From contig NZ_JAPZVN010000007.1 of assembly GCF_027533845.1 (NCBI RefSeq), forward strand, positions 62,001 to 126,000: a DNA stretch of 64,000 bases, given 5' to 3'. The translations under genes were made by a program, and so were the position numbers. Below are positions 1 through 9,100 of this stretch, one piece after another (positions within the stretch are counted from its first letter, which is position 1; each line of letters starts with the position of its first letter). Below the pieces are notes generated by a model, which was not told the origin of the DNA, did no database searches, and saw nothing but the letters and a program-made list of their open reading frames with translations. The DNA comes from Streptomyces sp. RPT161. GTDB lineage: Bacteria > Actinomycetota > Actinomycetes > Streptomycetales > Streptomycetaceae.

Positions 1-589
1 CGGCCATGACCGACACGGCCCGGACGGCCCGCAGTTGGGCCCGGCGGGCCTGCGTGAGGCACGGCGCGGTATGCGGATCGCCGCAGAACTCCGCCTTCCG
101 CTGCTCACCGTCATAGACACCGCGGGCGCCGCCCTCTCCCAGGAGGCGGAGGAGGGCGGCCTCGCCGGAGAGATCGCCCGCTGCCTCGCCGACCTGGTGA
201 CGCTTCCTGCACCCACCCTGTGCCTGCTGCTCGGCCAGGGCGCGGGCGGCGGCGCGCTCGCCCTGCTGCCCGCGGACCGGGTGCTGTCGGCACGGCACGC
301 CTGGCTCTCCCCGCTCCCGCCGGAGGGCGCCTCGGCGATCCTGTACCGGACGACCGAGCGCGCGTACGAGGTCGCCGACAGACAGGGCGTCCGCTCCGCC
401 GACCTGCGGTCGCACCGCATCGTGGACCGCATCGTGGAGGAGGTCCCGGACGCCGCCGATGCCCCGGAACCGTTCCTGGCCGGGCTCGGCGACATCCTCG
501 GCGCCGAACTCAACGCGCTGCGCGCGATGGACGACGAGGACCGGCTGGCCGCCCGTCGGGCCCGCTACAGGAGCCTGGGCCTGGGGTGA
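1..589 (+). CDS. Carboxyltransferase (AccA/AccD-like), C-terminal part
   Basis: The gene is cut by the window edge; the frame is open from base 2 and ends with TGA at 587-589. The visible ~195 residues match the C-terminal (alpha-like) half of an acetyl/propionyl-CoA carboxylase carboxyltransferase, which moves CO2 from carboxybiotin to acyl-CoA. Visible signatures are VIDTAGA, the glycine-rich GQGAGGGALAL (family form GEGGSGGAL) and PPEGASAIL (family form SPEGCAAIL), followed by the helical tail with VADRQGVRSADL. The second Gly of the EGG motif is changed, so the oxyanion region is slightly divergent. Whether an N-terminal beta-like half is fused upstream cannot be seen. Cytoplasmic. Confidence 0.85.
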   Translation, partial: GHDRHGPDGPQLGPAGLREARRGMRIAAELRLPLLTVIDTAGAALSQEAEEGGLAGEIARCLADLVTLPAPTLCLLLGQGAGGGALALLPADRVLSARHAWLSPLPPEGASAILYRTTERAYEVADRQGVRSADLRSHRIVDRIVEEVPDAADAPEPFLAGLGDILGAELNALRAMDDEDRLAARRARYRSLGLG

Positions 590-638
590 ACTCCCCCGGT
601 CAGGGCCGGTTGTCAGTGGCGGGTGCGAAGATCCCGGC

Positions 639-1658
639 ATGACTACGCAGAGTACTGGAGTGTGCGCGATGGAGTGCGAGGGGTGTGATCCCGCCGCGCG
701 GCGGGCGTGGGCGGCACGGTTGCGCGGCTGGCTGCCGGACCGCGCGGGCGATGTGCTCGTCCTGGGCCGTGAGACGAACGAACTGGCGCTGCTGGCAGCC
801 GAGTTGGGGCACCGGGTGACCTCGGTCGAGCCGCCCGCCGAGCGGCGGTTCGACGCGGTGCTGGCCCGGCATGTGCTGTGCACGGTGCCGGATCCGGCGG
901 CGGCACTACTCCGCTGGACGCGGCTGCTGCGGCCAGCGGGGCGGCTGGTGCTGATCGAGAAGGGGGATCCCGGCGGCATCCCGGCCGACACCCTCGCCGA
1001 ACTCGCCGCCCCGCTCGCCTCGTACACACACGTCGAACAGCTGGGCCACGACGCGCTGTTGTGGGGTGGCCGGACCTCGAACGAGGGGTACGCCGCCGTG
1101 ATCCGCACCGCCCCGGCGCGACGGCACGCCGAGATCGTGGACGTACACCTGATACTCCGCCAGGAAAATCGGGTGCTGCTCGCCCGCCGTTCCAACACCG
1201 GTTACGCGGACGGGCTGTGGAACGCGCCCAGCGGCCATGTCGAGGACGGCGAGGACGTGCGAACGGCGATGATCCGCGAGGCGTTCGAGGAGATCGCAGT
1301 GGTCATCGATCCGGCGGATCTGCGGGTCGCGCTGGTGATGCAGCACCGGGCGCCGAACGGGACCGCCCGCACCGGGTGGTTCTTCGAGGCGCGCCGGTGG
1401 AGCGGGGAGGTGGCCAACCGCGAGCCGCACAAGTGCGCGGGCGTCGAGTGGTTCGAGCTCGACGCGCTGCCGGACGACATGGTCGCGTACTGCAGAGCGG
1501 GCGTTGACGCCTATCGGGCGGGAGACCGCTTCGTGTTGCACTGGCACCACGCGGGCGACTCGATCGGGTACCCACCGCGAAGCCCGGGCCGCGCGGTGGT
1601 GTTGCCGCACAATGAACCCGACACACGACCGTCACAGCCAGCTGGAGACCGTACGTGA
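639..1658 (+). CDS. Methyltransferase-like / Nudix hydrolase fusion protein
   Basis: 339 residues from ATG 639; the frame is open further upstream but that part reads as noise. Residues ~20-155 resemble a class I SAM methyltransferase core (VLVLGRETNELALLAAELG, then FDAVLARHVLCTVPDP and LLRPAGRLVLIE), but the usual GxGxG loop is not intact. Residues ~163-310 are a Nudix domain: the box starts at Gly199 (GHVEDGE), continues with REAFEEIAV, and has Ala220 where the canonical Gly sits. Nudix enzymes hydrolyse nucleoside diphosphate derivatives; the substrate is unknown. The stop overlaps the start of the GntR gene by 4 bp (GTGA), so the two are translationally coupled. Confident on Nudix, moderate on the methyltransferase-like part. 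Confidence 0.8.
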   Translation: MTTQSTGVCAMECEGCDPAARRAWAARLRGWLPDRAGDVLVLGRETNELALLAAELGHRVTSVEPPAERRFDAVLARHVLCTVPDPAAALLRWTRLLRPAGRLVLIEKGDPGGIPADTLAELAAPLASYTHVEQLGHDALLWGGRTSNEGYAAVIRTAPARRHAEIVDVHLILRQENRVLLARRSNTGYADGLWNAPSGHVEDGEDVRTAMIREAFEEIAVVIDPADLRVALVMQHRAPNGTARTGWFFEARRWSGEVANREPHKCAGVEWFELDALPDDMVAYCRAGVDAYRAGDRFVLHWHHAGDSIGYPPRSPGRAVVLPHNEPDTRPSQPAGDRT

Positions 1659-2026
1659 CACTCAAGATCAGCGTCGATCCCGACTCGGCCGCCGCGCCGT
1701 TCGAGCAGGTACGGGAACAGGTCGCCGCCCAGGCCCGTCGCGGTGCGCTCCCGGTGGGGTACCGGATGCCCACCGTGCGCGGCCTCGCCGAGGACCTCGG
1801 GCTGGCGGCCAACACGGTGGCCAAGGCCTACCGCGTACTGGAGGCGGACGGCGTGATCGAAACCCGCGGTCGGCACGGCACGTTCATCGCCGCCGCGGGC
1901 GACGCCGCGCAGCGCCAGGTGGCGGCCGCGGCGGCGGAGTACGCACAGCGCGCCCACCACCTCGGCCTGGACCGCCGCGCCGCCCTGGCCGCCATCGAGG
2001 ACGCGCTGCGTGCCGTCTACGGATAG
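1655..2026 (+). CDS. GntR-family regulator, YtrA subfamily
   Basis: 123 residues from GTG 1655, overlapping the previous stop. Residues ~10-75 form a GntR winged helix (PFEQVREQVAAQARRGALP, then LAEDLGLAANTVAKAYRVLE, and the wing TRGRHGTFI). The short C-terminal tail (~45 residues, Ala-rich, helical) with no FCD or UTRA ligand domain is typical of the YtrA subfamily. These regulators often control adjacent ABC transporters, but none is present here; the coupled partner is the Nudix fusion gene. The gene ends 6 bp before the convergent CoA-transferase gene, with no hairpin in the gap. Confidence 0.9.
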   Translation: MTLKISVDPDSAAAPFEQVREQVAAQARRGALPVGYRMPTVRGLAEDLGLAANTVAKAYRVLEADGVIETRGRHGTFIAAAGDAAQRQVAAAAAEYAQRAHHLGLDRRAALAAIEDALRAVYG

Positions 2027-2032
2027 CGGCGG

Positions 2033-3445
2033 CTAGGCCCAGACGGGCTCGTCCGTGCCCCAACGGCCAGGCGCGGAAGCCCAGGTGGCCGGGCCGCCAG
2101 CGAAGGACACCGGGGGGAGGGCATGGACGAGACGGCCGATCGGCGCATCAGCCCGCGCGAGATGACGCGCTGGATCGTACGGTTCGTACCCGGCCTCGTC
2201 GCCTGGTGGCTCGGCGGTCAGGCCGTGCGTCAGCCAGTGGCCTGTCGCAGCCAGGCTGAACCGCAACAGCGCACCGCCGCCCGCGTCGTGCCGCTCGGTG
2301 AGCGCGCGCAGCACGGCGGCCGCCACCAGATGTCCGGTGCCGTGGTCGATGGCCTGCGCGGGCAGCGCACCGGGACGGCCATCCGGCCCCGCCTCCACCA
2401 TGGCGATACCGCTCGCCGCCTGCACCAGGCTGTCGAACCCGCGCCGCTGCGCCCACGGCCCCTGATCGCCCCAGGCGCTCAACTCGGCGACGACAAGCCC
2501 CGGTCGGCGCTCCCGCAGGGCCGCCGCCGAAAGGCCGAGCCGGGCCAGGGCGCCCGGACGATAGCCGGTGATCACGACGTCCGCGGTGTCGAGCAGTTCC
2601 TCGAAGACCGCGCGGTCCGGCTGGTGTGCCAGGTCGAGTCGGGTCGACCGCTTGCCGAAGCCGGTGTCCGCGTGGGCGTCCGCCGATTCCGGCAGCCGAG
2701 GCGAGTCGACCCGCAGGACGTCCGCGCCGAGCAGCGCCAACGTCCGGCCCGCCACCGGCCCGGCGATCACCCGGGTCAGATCCAGCACCCGGACCCCAGC
2801 GGCGGGCAGCAGCGCCCCCTCGGGCAGCGGACGTACCGGCCGCCGGGGCGCACCGTCCAACCGCTCGACGCGCACCAGCGGCTGCGCTGCCGCCGCACGG
2901 CCCGCCGGGTGCTCGGCCCACTGCTCGGGGGTGCGCACCGCGACGGCGAGTCCGCCCGCCGCGTACACCCGCTCCTCCACCTCCTGCGCCACCGACTTCT
3001 CCAGCGCGCTGGCCAGTTGCTCGGCCAGTTCCTTGTCCTCGCCCTTGTCGCGAATGTCGAGCGAGGTGAGCAACCGGGCGCGGTGGTGCGGATAGTTGGC
3101 GTGGGTGCGCACCCAGCCGTCGCGGGTGCGCCAGAAGCCCGACAGCGGCGCGAAGTTGACGGGCGCGCGACCGTCGATGCGCAGATGCCGTTCACTGGTG
3201 AACGCCGTGGCCACCGCACCGTCGTCCACCCGTACCGCCGGTACCGGGCGGCCGCTGCGGCGTGCCGCCAACTCCGCGGCGGCCAGCGAGCAGGCGGCGA
3301 CGGTTCCCCGGGCCAACTCCCGTACCGGCAGCCGTGCGGGCAACCCCGCGCTGGGCCTGCCGTACGACACCCGCTCCAGCAACTCCGGTGCGCCGCCTAG
3401 GGCCGCCCAGACCTGCTCGGCGGCGTTCTGAGAATCATGCGTCAT
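2033..3445 (-). CDS. CaiB/BaiF-type CoA-transferase (family III)
   Basis: 470 residues. Family III CoA-transferases exchange CoA between carboxylic acids (formyl-CoA:oxalate, carnitine, bile-acid types). The family core starts near residue 217 with GVRVLDLTRVIAGPVAGRT and LGADVLRVDSP, followed by FGKRSTRLDL, DVVITGYRPGAL and the late block ELSAWGDQGP. The ~210 residues before it look like a degenerate partner half (NFAPLSGFWRTRDGWVRTHA resembles the C-terminal block of the family), so the protein resembles a permuted or duplicated version. It stands alone on the minus strand, so the substrate cannot be inferred. Confidence 0.85.
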   Translation of the reverse strand: MTHDSQNAAEQVWAALGGAPELLERVSYGRPSAGLPARLPVRELARGTVAACSLAAAELAARRSGRPVPAVRVDDGAVATAFTSERHLRIDGRAPVNFAPLSGFWRTRDGWVRTHANYPHHRARLLTSLDIRDKGEDKELAEQLASALEKSVAQEVEERVYAAGGLAVAVRTPEQWAEHPAGRAAAAQPLVRVERLDGAPRRPVRPLPEGALLPAAGVRVLDLTRVIAGPVAGRTLALLGADVLRVDSPRLPESADAHADTGFGKRSTRLDLAHQPDRAVFEELLDTADVVITGYRPGALARLGLSAAALRERRPGLVVAELSAWGDQGPWAQRRGFDSLVQAASGIAMVEAGPDGRPGALPAQAIDHGTGHLVAAAVLRALTERHDAGGGALLRFSLAATGHWLTHGLTAEPPGDEAGYEPYDPARHLARADAPIGRLVHALPPVSFAGGPATWASAPGRWGTDEPVWA

Positions 3446-3480
3446 TCAGCCATGATGCTCCGGCCCATCATGGTTCCGCC

Positions 3481-4611
3481 TCACAGGTACAGGCCGTCGG
3501 CCGCCTCGGCCTGGTTGGGCAGCAGGAGCGGGGTGCCGCGGCGAAGCGCGTAGAGTTCCGCGAGGGTTGAGCCTTCGCGGCCCACGCCCTGGGACGTGCC
3601 GAGCCAGCCGATCGCCTCCTCGCGGGTCAGCGGACCCACCTCGATCCGGCTCAGGCAGCGGCCGGGCCGCACCACCGCCGGATGCAGCCGATCCAACTCC
3701 TCGTTGGTGGTGATGCCGACCAGCACGTTGCGGCCCTGGCCCAGCAGCCCGTCGGTCAGGTTGAGCAGCCGGGACAGTGCCTGGCCCGCGGTGTGCTTGG
3801 CCTGGCCGCGGATCAGCTCGTCGCAGTCCTCGAGCAGCAGCAGCCGCCAGCGCGGCGCGGCCCGGTCGTGCGCTTCGTGGTCGTCCTCGCCGATGGCCAG
3901 GTCCATCAGATAGCCGGGATCGTTGAACAGCCGCTCGGGGTCGAGCACGCAGTCCACCTGGCACCACTCCCGCCAGGACCGCGCCAGGGTGCGCAGGCAC
4001 GAGGTCTTTCCGGTGCCCGGCGGCCCGTGCAGCAGCAGCAGCCGACCGGTGATGCCGTCCGGTGTCAGCTTCATCAGGCTGTCCATCGCCTCGGCCACCG
4101 TCGCGGTGTAGTTGCCCCGTACCTCCGCCCAACTCGACGCGCTGATGGCGCGGGTGTGCCGGACCGGGCCGCGGCGGTGCGAGAAGTGCCAGAAGCCCAT
4201 CTGCACCAACTCCGGCCGCGGTTCCGGCTCGTCCTCGGCATCCTCCAGCGCCTCGTCGAGGATCCGCCGCGCCAGCTCGTCCTCGACCGCGGTGACCGTG
4301 ACGTCCGCGCCGCGCTTCCACCGGGACACCAGGACCGTCCAGCCGTCGCCCTCGGCGAGCACCGCGCGGCGGTCCTTCTCGGCCGCCGACCGCAACACCC
4401 GCGCACCGTTCGGCAGCAGCGTCACCCCCGACCTGACCCGCTGCACCGAGTGGCCGCGGGCGTACGGCTGGGCACCGGAGGCGAACCGGCCGAGCAGCAT
4501 GGCGTCCACGATGTCGGACGGCGAGTCGTTGCCCGCCGTGTTCAGCCGGATGGGCAGCGCCGCGTCGGGTAGGCGGTCATCGGGCGGGTTCATCGCGGAC
4601 ATGACGCCCAT
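3481..4611 (-). CDS. AAA-family ATPase with DUF5925 N-terminal region
   Basis: About 376 residues from ATG 4611. Alternative in-frame starts are TTG 4662, ATG 4602 and ATG 4593; none has a convincing ribosome site. The N-terminal ~150 residues match my recollection of DUF5925, an actinobacterial family; the C-terminal half is an AAA module with Walker A GPPGTGKT, Walker B LLLLEDCDE, sensor-1-like VGITTNEE and an arginine-rich HPAVVRPGRC segment like AAA/Bcs1-type ATPases. Role unknown, probably a remodelling ATPase. It is divergent from the glycoside hydrolase gene, and the gap carries a perfect 7-bp inverted repeat. Confidence 0.85.
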   Translation of the reverse strand: MGVMSAMNPPDDRLPDAALPIRLNTAGNDSPSDIVDAMLLGRFASGAQPYARGHSVQRVRSGVTLLPNGARVLRSAAEKDRRAVLAEGDGWTVLVSRWKRGADVTVTAVEDELARRILDEALEDAEDEPEPRPELVQMGFWHFSHRRGPVRHTRAISASSWAEVRGNYTATVAEAMDSLMKLTPDGITGRLLLLHGPPGTGKTSCLRTLARSWREWCQVDCVLDPERLFNDPGYLMDLAIGEDDHEAHDRAAPRWRLLLLEDCDELIRGQAKHTAGQALSRLLNLTDGLLGQGRNVLVGITTNEELDRLHPAVVRPGRCLSRIEVGPLTREEAIGWLGTSQGVGREGSTLAELYALRRGTPLLLPNQAEAADGLYL

Positions 4612-4665
4612 GATCCGGCAGAAGGGGCGGAGTCGCGCGGTATTTTCGCGGGTGATCGACAAGGA

Positions 4666-4682
4666 AAACCCTCACAGGGTTT
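4666..4682. promoter_or_regulatory. Perfect inverted repeat in divergent promoter region
   Basis: AAACCCT-cac-AGGGTTT, a 17-bp perfect dyad with 7-bp arms, lies between the divergent DUF5925 ATPase and glycoside hydrolase genes. It sits in a locally A-rich stretch, as expected for an operator or upstream activator site. No regulator gene is adjacent, so the cognate protein is unknown. Confidence 0.4.
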
Positions 4683-4727
4683 ACCAAAACGGTCGTTACG
4701 CATGCTTCTCGGCCTTACAGTGCCAAG

Positions 4728-6116
4728 GTGAGCGCTCGTCATGCGGCTGGCAGGTTCGGCCTCTTAGGTGCTGGGTGGCAACGCGTCATCGTGCTGTTCA
4801 CCGTCGCGATGGCGGGACTTGGGCTGCTGCTGACCATGTTCGGCACCACGGGCCACGGCGCCGCGGAACGCTCCACCGGCACTCCCGCCCCCGGCGTCTA
4901 CGGCGACCCCGGCACCGGCGCGCCGCCCAGCGCCCGGCTCGGCTGGGGCTTCACCCATACCGAGTTCAGCGCCGACCGGGGCACCGCGGCCGCCGAGGGC
5001 AGTGCCGACAAACTGCTGGCCGCCCAGCCGCTGCCGCAGAACCAGGCCATCATGGGCTGGGGCTCCGACAACCCCGAGCCGTCGCCCGGCCGGTACGACT
5101 TCAGCGGACTGGACAGCCGCATCGCCCTGATCCGCAGGACCGGCGGCACGCCCGTGATCACCCTGTGCTGCGCCCCCGACTGGATGAAGGGCGGCACCTC
5201 CGGCACCACCGACTGGTCGCGCATCGAGGCCGCGCCCACCCCGGACCACTACGCGGACTTCGCGGACCTGGCCGCCAAGGTCGCCCACCGCTATCCGGAC
5301 GTGCACGACTTCATCGTGTGGAACGAGTTCAAGGGCTTCTGGAACGACAGCGCGCAACGCTGGGACTACGAGGACTACACGCGCCTGTACAACCTGGTCT
5401 ATCGGGCCGTGAAGGCCGTCAACCCGCAGAACCTGGTGGGTGGCCCGTATCTGAACATGGACAGCGTCCCACCCGGTACCAAGGACAACGCCTCCTCGGT
5501 CAGCGGCCCCTGGGGCAGCCTGGACCAGCGCGTCCTCGACGCGCTTGACTACTGGATGCGCAACAAGGCGGGCGCGGACTTCCTGGTGGTCGACGGATCG
5601 AGCACCACCCATGACGGAGCCCTGGTGCCCGACGACTTCAACGCCACCCAGAAGTTCCACGACCTGAGCCGATGGCTGCGCCAGGACACCGGGCTGCCCC
5701 TGTGGTGGGCGGAGTGGTACGTCAAGCCCGACCACACCGTCTGGCCGGAGAACCGGCTGATGGCGGTGCAGGCCACCGCCATGATGCAGCTGGCCGAGGG
5801 GGGCACGGACACCGCGTTCTACTGGAATCCGGAGTCCGAGAGCGGTGACTGCTCAGGCTGCCTGTGGACCGGCACCGAGGCCGACCAGCGGGGTGGAACC
5901 CCGCTGCCCATGCTGGACCTGCTGCGCCGGTTCGCCGCCGCCTTCCCGCCCGGCGCCCAACTGAGCACTCCCGCCGTGGACAACGCCAACGTCATTGCGT
6001 TGGAGAGCGGCAGGACGCTGCTGGCGGTGAACACCACCGACCAGCAGACCGCCGCCCACATCGACGGCACGACCGTCAACCTGACGCCCTACGAGGTCAG
6101 TTGGCCCACACGGTGA
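4728..6116 (+). CDS. Membrane-anchored clan GH-A glycoside hydrolase (GH39/PslG-like)
   Basis: 462 residues from GTG 4728. Residues ~18-40 are one hydrophobic segment (VIVLFTVAMAGLGLLLTMFG), an uncleaved anchor or signal peptide, then a Gly/Pro-rich linker and a (beta/alpha)8 hydrolase domain. The predicted acid/base is Glu200 in VWNEFKGF (Asn-Glu pair on strand 4) and the nucleophile Glu329 in WWAEWYVKPD (strand 7), the clan GH-A arrangement. Similar proteins are often annotated xylan 1,4-beta-xylosidase. It is convergent with the exopolysaccharide gene set, recalling PslG of the Pseudomonas Psl locus, a hydrolase that trims or releases the polymer. The substrate is inferred only from context. 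Confidence 0.85.
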   Translation: MSARHAAGRFGLLGAGWQRVIVLFTVAMAGLGLLLTMFGTTGHGAAERSTGTPAPGVYGDPGTGAPPSARLGWGFTHTEFSADRGTAAAEGSADKLLAAQPLPQNQAIMGWGSDNPEPSPGRYDFSGLDSRIALIRRTGGTPVITLCCAPDWMKGGTSGTTDWSRIEAAPTPDHYADFADLAAKVAHRYPDVHDFIVWNEFKGFWNDSAQRWDYEDYTRLYNLVYRAVKAVNPQNLVGGPYLNMDSVPPGTKDNASSVSGPWGSLDQRVLDALDYWMRNKAGADFLVVDGSSTTHDGALVPDDFNATQKFHDLSRWLRQDTGLPLWWAEWYVKPDHTVWPENRLMAVQATAMMQLAEGGTDTAFYWNPESESGDCSGCLWTGTEADQRGGTPLPMLDLLRRFAAAFPPGAQLSTPAVDNANVIALESGRTLLAVNTTDQQTAAHIDGTTVNLTPYEVSWPTR

Positions 6117-6130
6117 GCGCGTCGGGCACC

Positions 6131-9100
6131 TCAGCTCAACGTGGCGAAGCGGTCCGCCAGGGAGGCGAGGAACACCAAGAGCAGTGGCAGCGCCAGGTAG
6201 AAGGACACCTTCATGCCGCGCCGCCGCCGGTACTCCGGCACCACGACCCGTACCACCTCACGGGCGCCGAGCAGTACCACCAGCAGTACCGCGGCGATCG
6301 CGCCCACCACGGTCCAACGCGTCCACGTCACCACCGGGCCGACCTTGCCGACCACCGGGCGCGGCACCGTGCCCTTGGGCGGTGCCGCCAACTGGTAGAC
6401 GGCGGCGTCCGGGTTGGACATCACCTCCCGAACGTCCGAGCGGGCGTTCAGGGCGGCCACCACGCGGGTGCGCCAGTCGGCCGGGTAGCCCGCGTCCAAC
6501 TGCAGATAGCCGGCGGTACCGGAGGTGATCAGCAGGTACGACTGCGGCCCCGCCGCCTTCAGGTCGGCGACCATGGCGCCGACCCGCGACGGATCACGTG
6601 GGGCCAGCACCCCGCGGTAGTCGACCTTCTCCATGTCCCGGGCCATCCACGGAAGGTTGGGCGTGGGATCGTTGGCCGGGTCCTTACTGGGCCACAACAG
6701 CCGGGCGGACGGCGAGTCATGGCCGTAGACGTAGTCCAGCGCCGCCACCTCGCCGGTGCGCACCCGCTCGAACGGCTCGTTGCCCCAGCGGGCCACCAGG
6801 AACCCGCCCATCAACACCAGTCCCGCCAGCAGCAGCGCCGTCAGCCCGGTCCACGAGCGCTCCGTCGAGGTGCGCGGGAAGAACGCGAGCGCCGCCAGCA
6901 CACTCGCGCCCGGCAGCGCGAACAGGAAGACCCGCAGCGCCATCTCACCGCCGTATGACTGCATGCCGAACCCCAGGAACGGCACCAGCAGCAGGATCAG
7001 CAGCACCCGGTCGCTGATTCCGGAACGCCGCCTGCGCAGCCAGCCGAAGGCGGCCAGCGCCAGCACCGCCACCGCGAGCAACACTCTTGAGTACAGCACC
7101 AGTTTGTGCGTGGGGGAGCCACCCTGGATGCGTCCGGAGACGCTGGAGGAGACGTTGCCGCCCAGCGAACCCAGGCCGCCGAAGAGGTCGTTGAAGTGCC
7201 CCGACCAGTACGGCTCGGCCAGGAAGCCGACCCAGGCCACCACCATGACCCCGCACAGCAGCGGCAGCCCGTACAGTGTCGAGCGCTTCCAGACCACCAG
7301 CGCGGCGGCCACCCCCAGCATCACGAACGGGGTGAGCTGGTGGCTGACCACGGACGCCGCGAACAGCGCCAGCGCGACGCCGAGCAGCACCACCCGGTCG
7401 GCCCGGCCCGCCGGACGCGCCTGCGCCTCACCCGGCATCCGCCCCGTGCCCCCGGTCTGGGGGGAGCGGAACCACACCAGCAGTACGGCCACGAACATGA
7501 TGTAGAAGAGGTAGTTGACCGACTGCGGTGAGAAGTAGTCCTGGCCCACCCAGCCGCACAGCACGAACAGCCAGGCGGCGCACCACTTGGCTCGCCAACT
7601 CGCCCGGATCGCGTGCAGCAGCAGCATCAGCGGTGCCAGATAGAGCAGTTCGACCGCCAGCGGCCACCAGCGCAGCACCTCGGACAGATCGCTGATCCCG
7701 CAGGCCTTGGTGACCAGTGCGACGCCCGCGAAGAACCCCGGCCAGGAGAAACGCGCGTCAAGATACGGGACCGCGTGGCCGGTCCGGTTGACGTACTCGA
7801 TGAACCCCGCGTGCTGCCAGGCGGTCGGGAAGCGCGGCTGCGCCTCCAGTACCGCGGGCACGGCGTGCAGCGACACCACGGTCGCCAGCAGCACGGCCAG
7901 TAGCAGCCAGGGACGGCATCGGGGCAGCGCCAGCGCCCAGCAGAACGCCAGCACGAGCAGGGCCGCGCCCACCAGTGTGCGGAGCGGCAGTACCGAGACC
8001 AGGCCCAGGCCGGTCATCCGGTCCAGCGAGGCGTCGTCCATCCCGCGCAGCGGCAGCCAGTACAGTGCCAGCGCCGCGACCAGCGCCAGCCAGCCGCCGA
8101 ACGCGGCCCAGGACCAGTCCGCCATCCGGTCCCGCAACGGAACCCGCGGTCGCTCGGTGGGCTGCGGGGGCGGTGGCGCCGACACCGGATGCGGGGTGGT
8201 CCCCTCGGCGCGCGACTCCTGGTGCGTCTGCGGTTGCGGGAGGACGTAGGGCCGCCGCTCCAGATGGTCGAAGTCCAACCGGACGCCGAGTGGCAGCGTG
8301 TCCTGGTCGACCGCGGCGCGCAGTGCCCAACGGGTGCCGAACACCAGTGTGTCGGTGTCCAGCGGGGCCTCCTGCGGCGCTTCCGCTGGAGGAGGCGCGG
8401 CGGAGGAGGCCGGAGCCGGGGCGCGCAGGATCCTTGCCAGGCCGAAGCAGGCGATCACCGCGATCACCGTCTGACTGGCCAGTTCCGCCACACCCGCACC
8501 GACGATGCCCAGCGGCGGCAGCAGAAGCAGCGTCGATCCCAGCACCAGTGCGCACAGCAGCCCTTGGAGCATCGCGATCCGCGAGGTTCGGCTCTGCGCC
8601 CGCAGCACCCCGAAGTACGCCTCGAACAGCACCCGGGTGAGCGAGGCGACCGCCATGAAACGCAGCAGCGGCCCGCCCTTGGCCGCGTATCCCGCACCGA
8701 AGACATGCAGTATCTGTGGTGCGAAGACCGCCAGTGTCATGCAGATCGGAATCATGATGCGGGCCATCCGGCGCAGCGCCGCCCGGCAGTTCTCGGCGAT
8801 CCGCGACGGGTCGTGCGCCCCCTCGACGGTGAGCGAGGCGCCCATGTTGATCGCCAGGAGGTCGACCGTGCCGCCGATGGTGGAGGTGATGTAGAAGTAG
8901 GCGTTGTCCTCCGCGCTGATCCGCGCCGCTACGATCACCGGCACCAGGTAGAGCGCGGCCAGCGCGAACAGCGAGCCGGTGTAGTCCCCGGCCAGGAACC
9001 GCCCGATCTCCCGCGCCGACGGTGGATCCGTCCTGTCCTGCGTCGCCTTGACATGGCGCGGGATCAGCCGGCGGAAGACCAGCCAGCCCAACGGCAGTAC

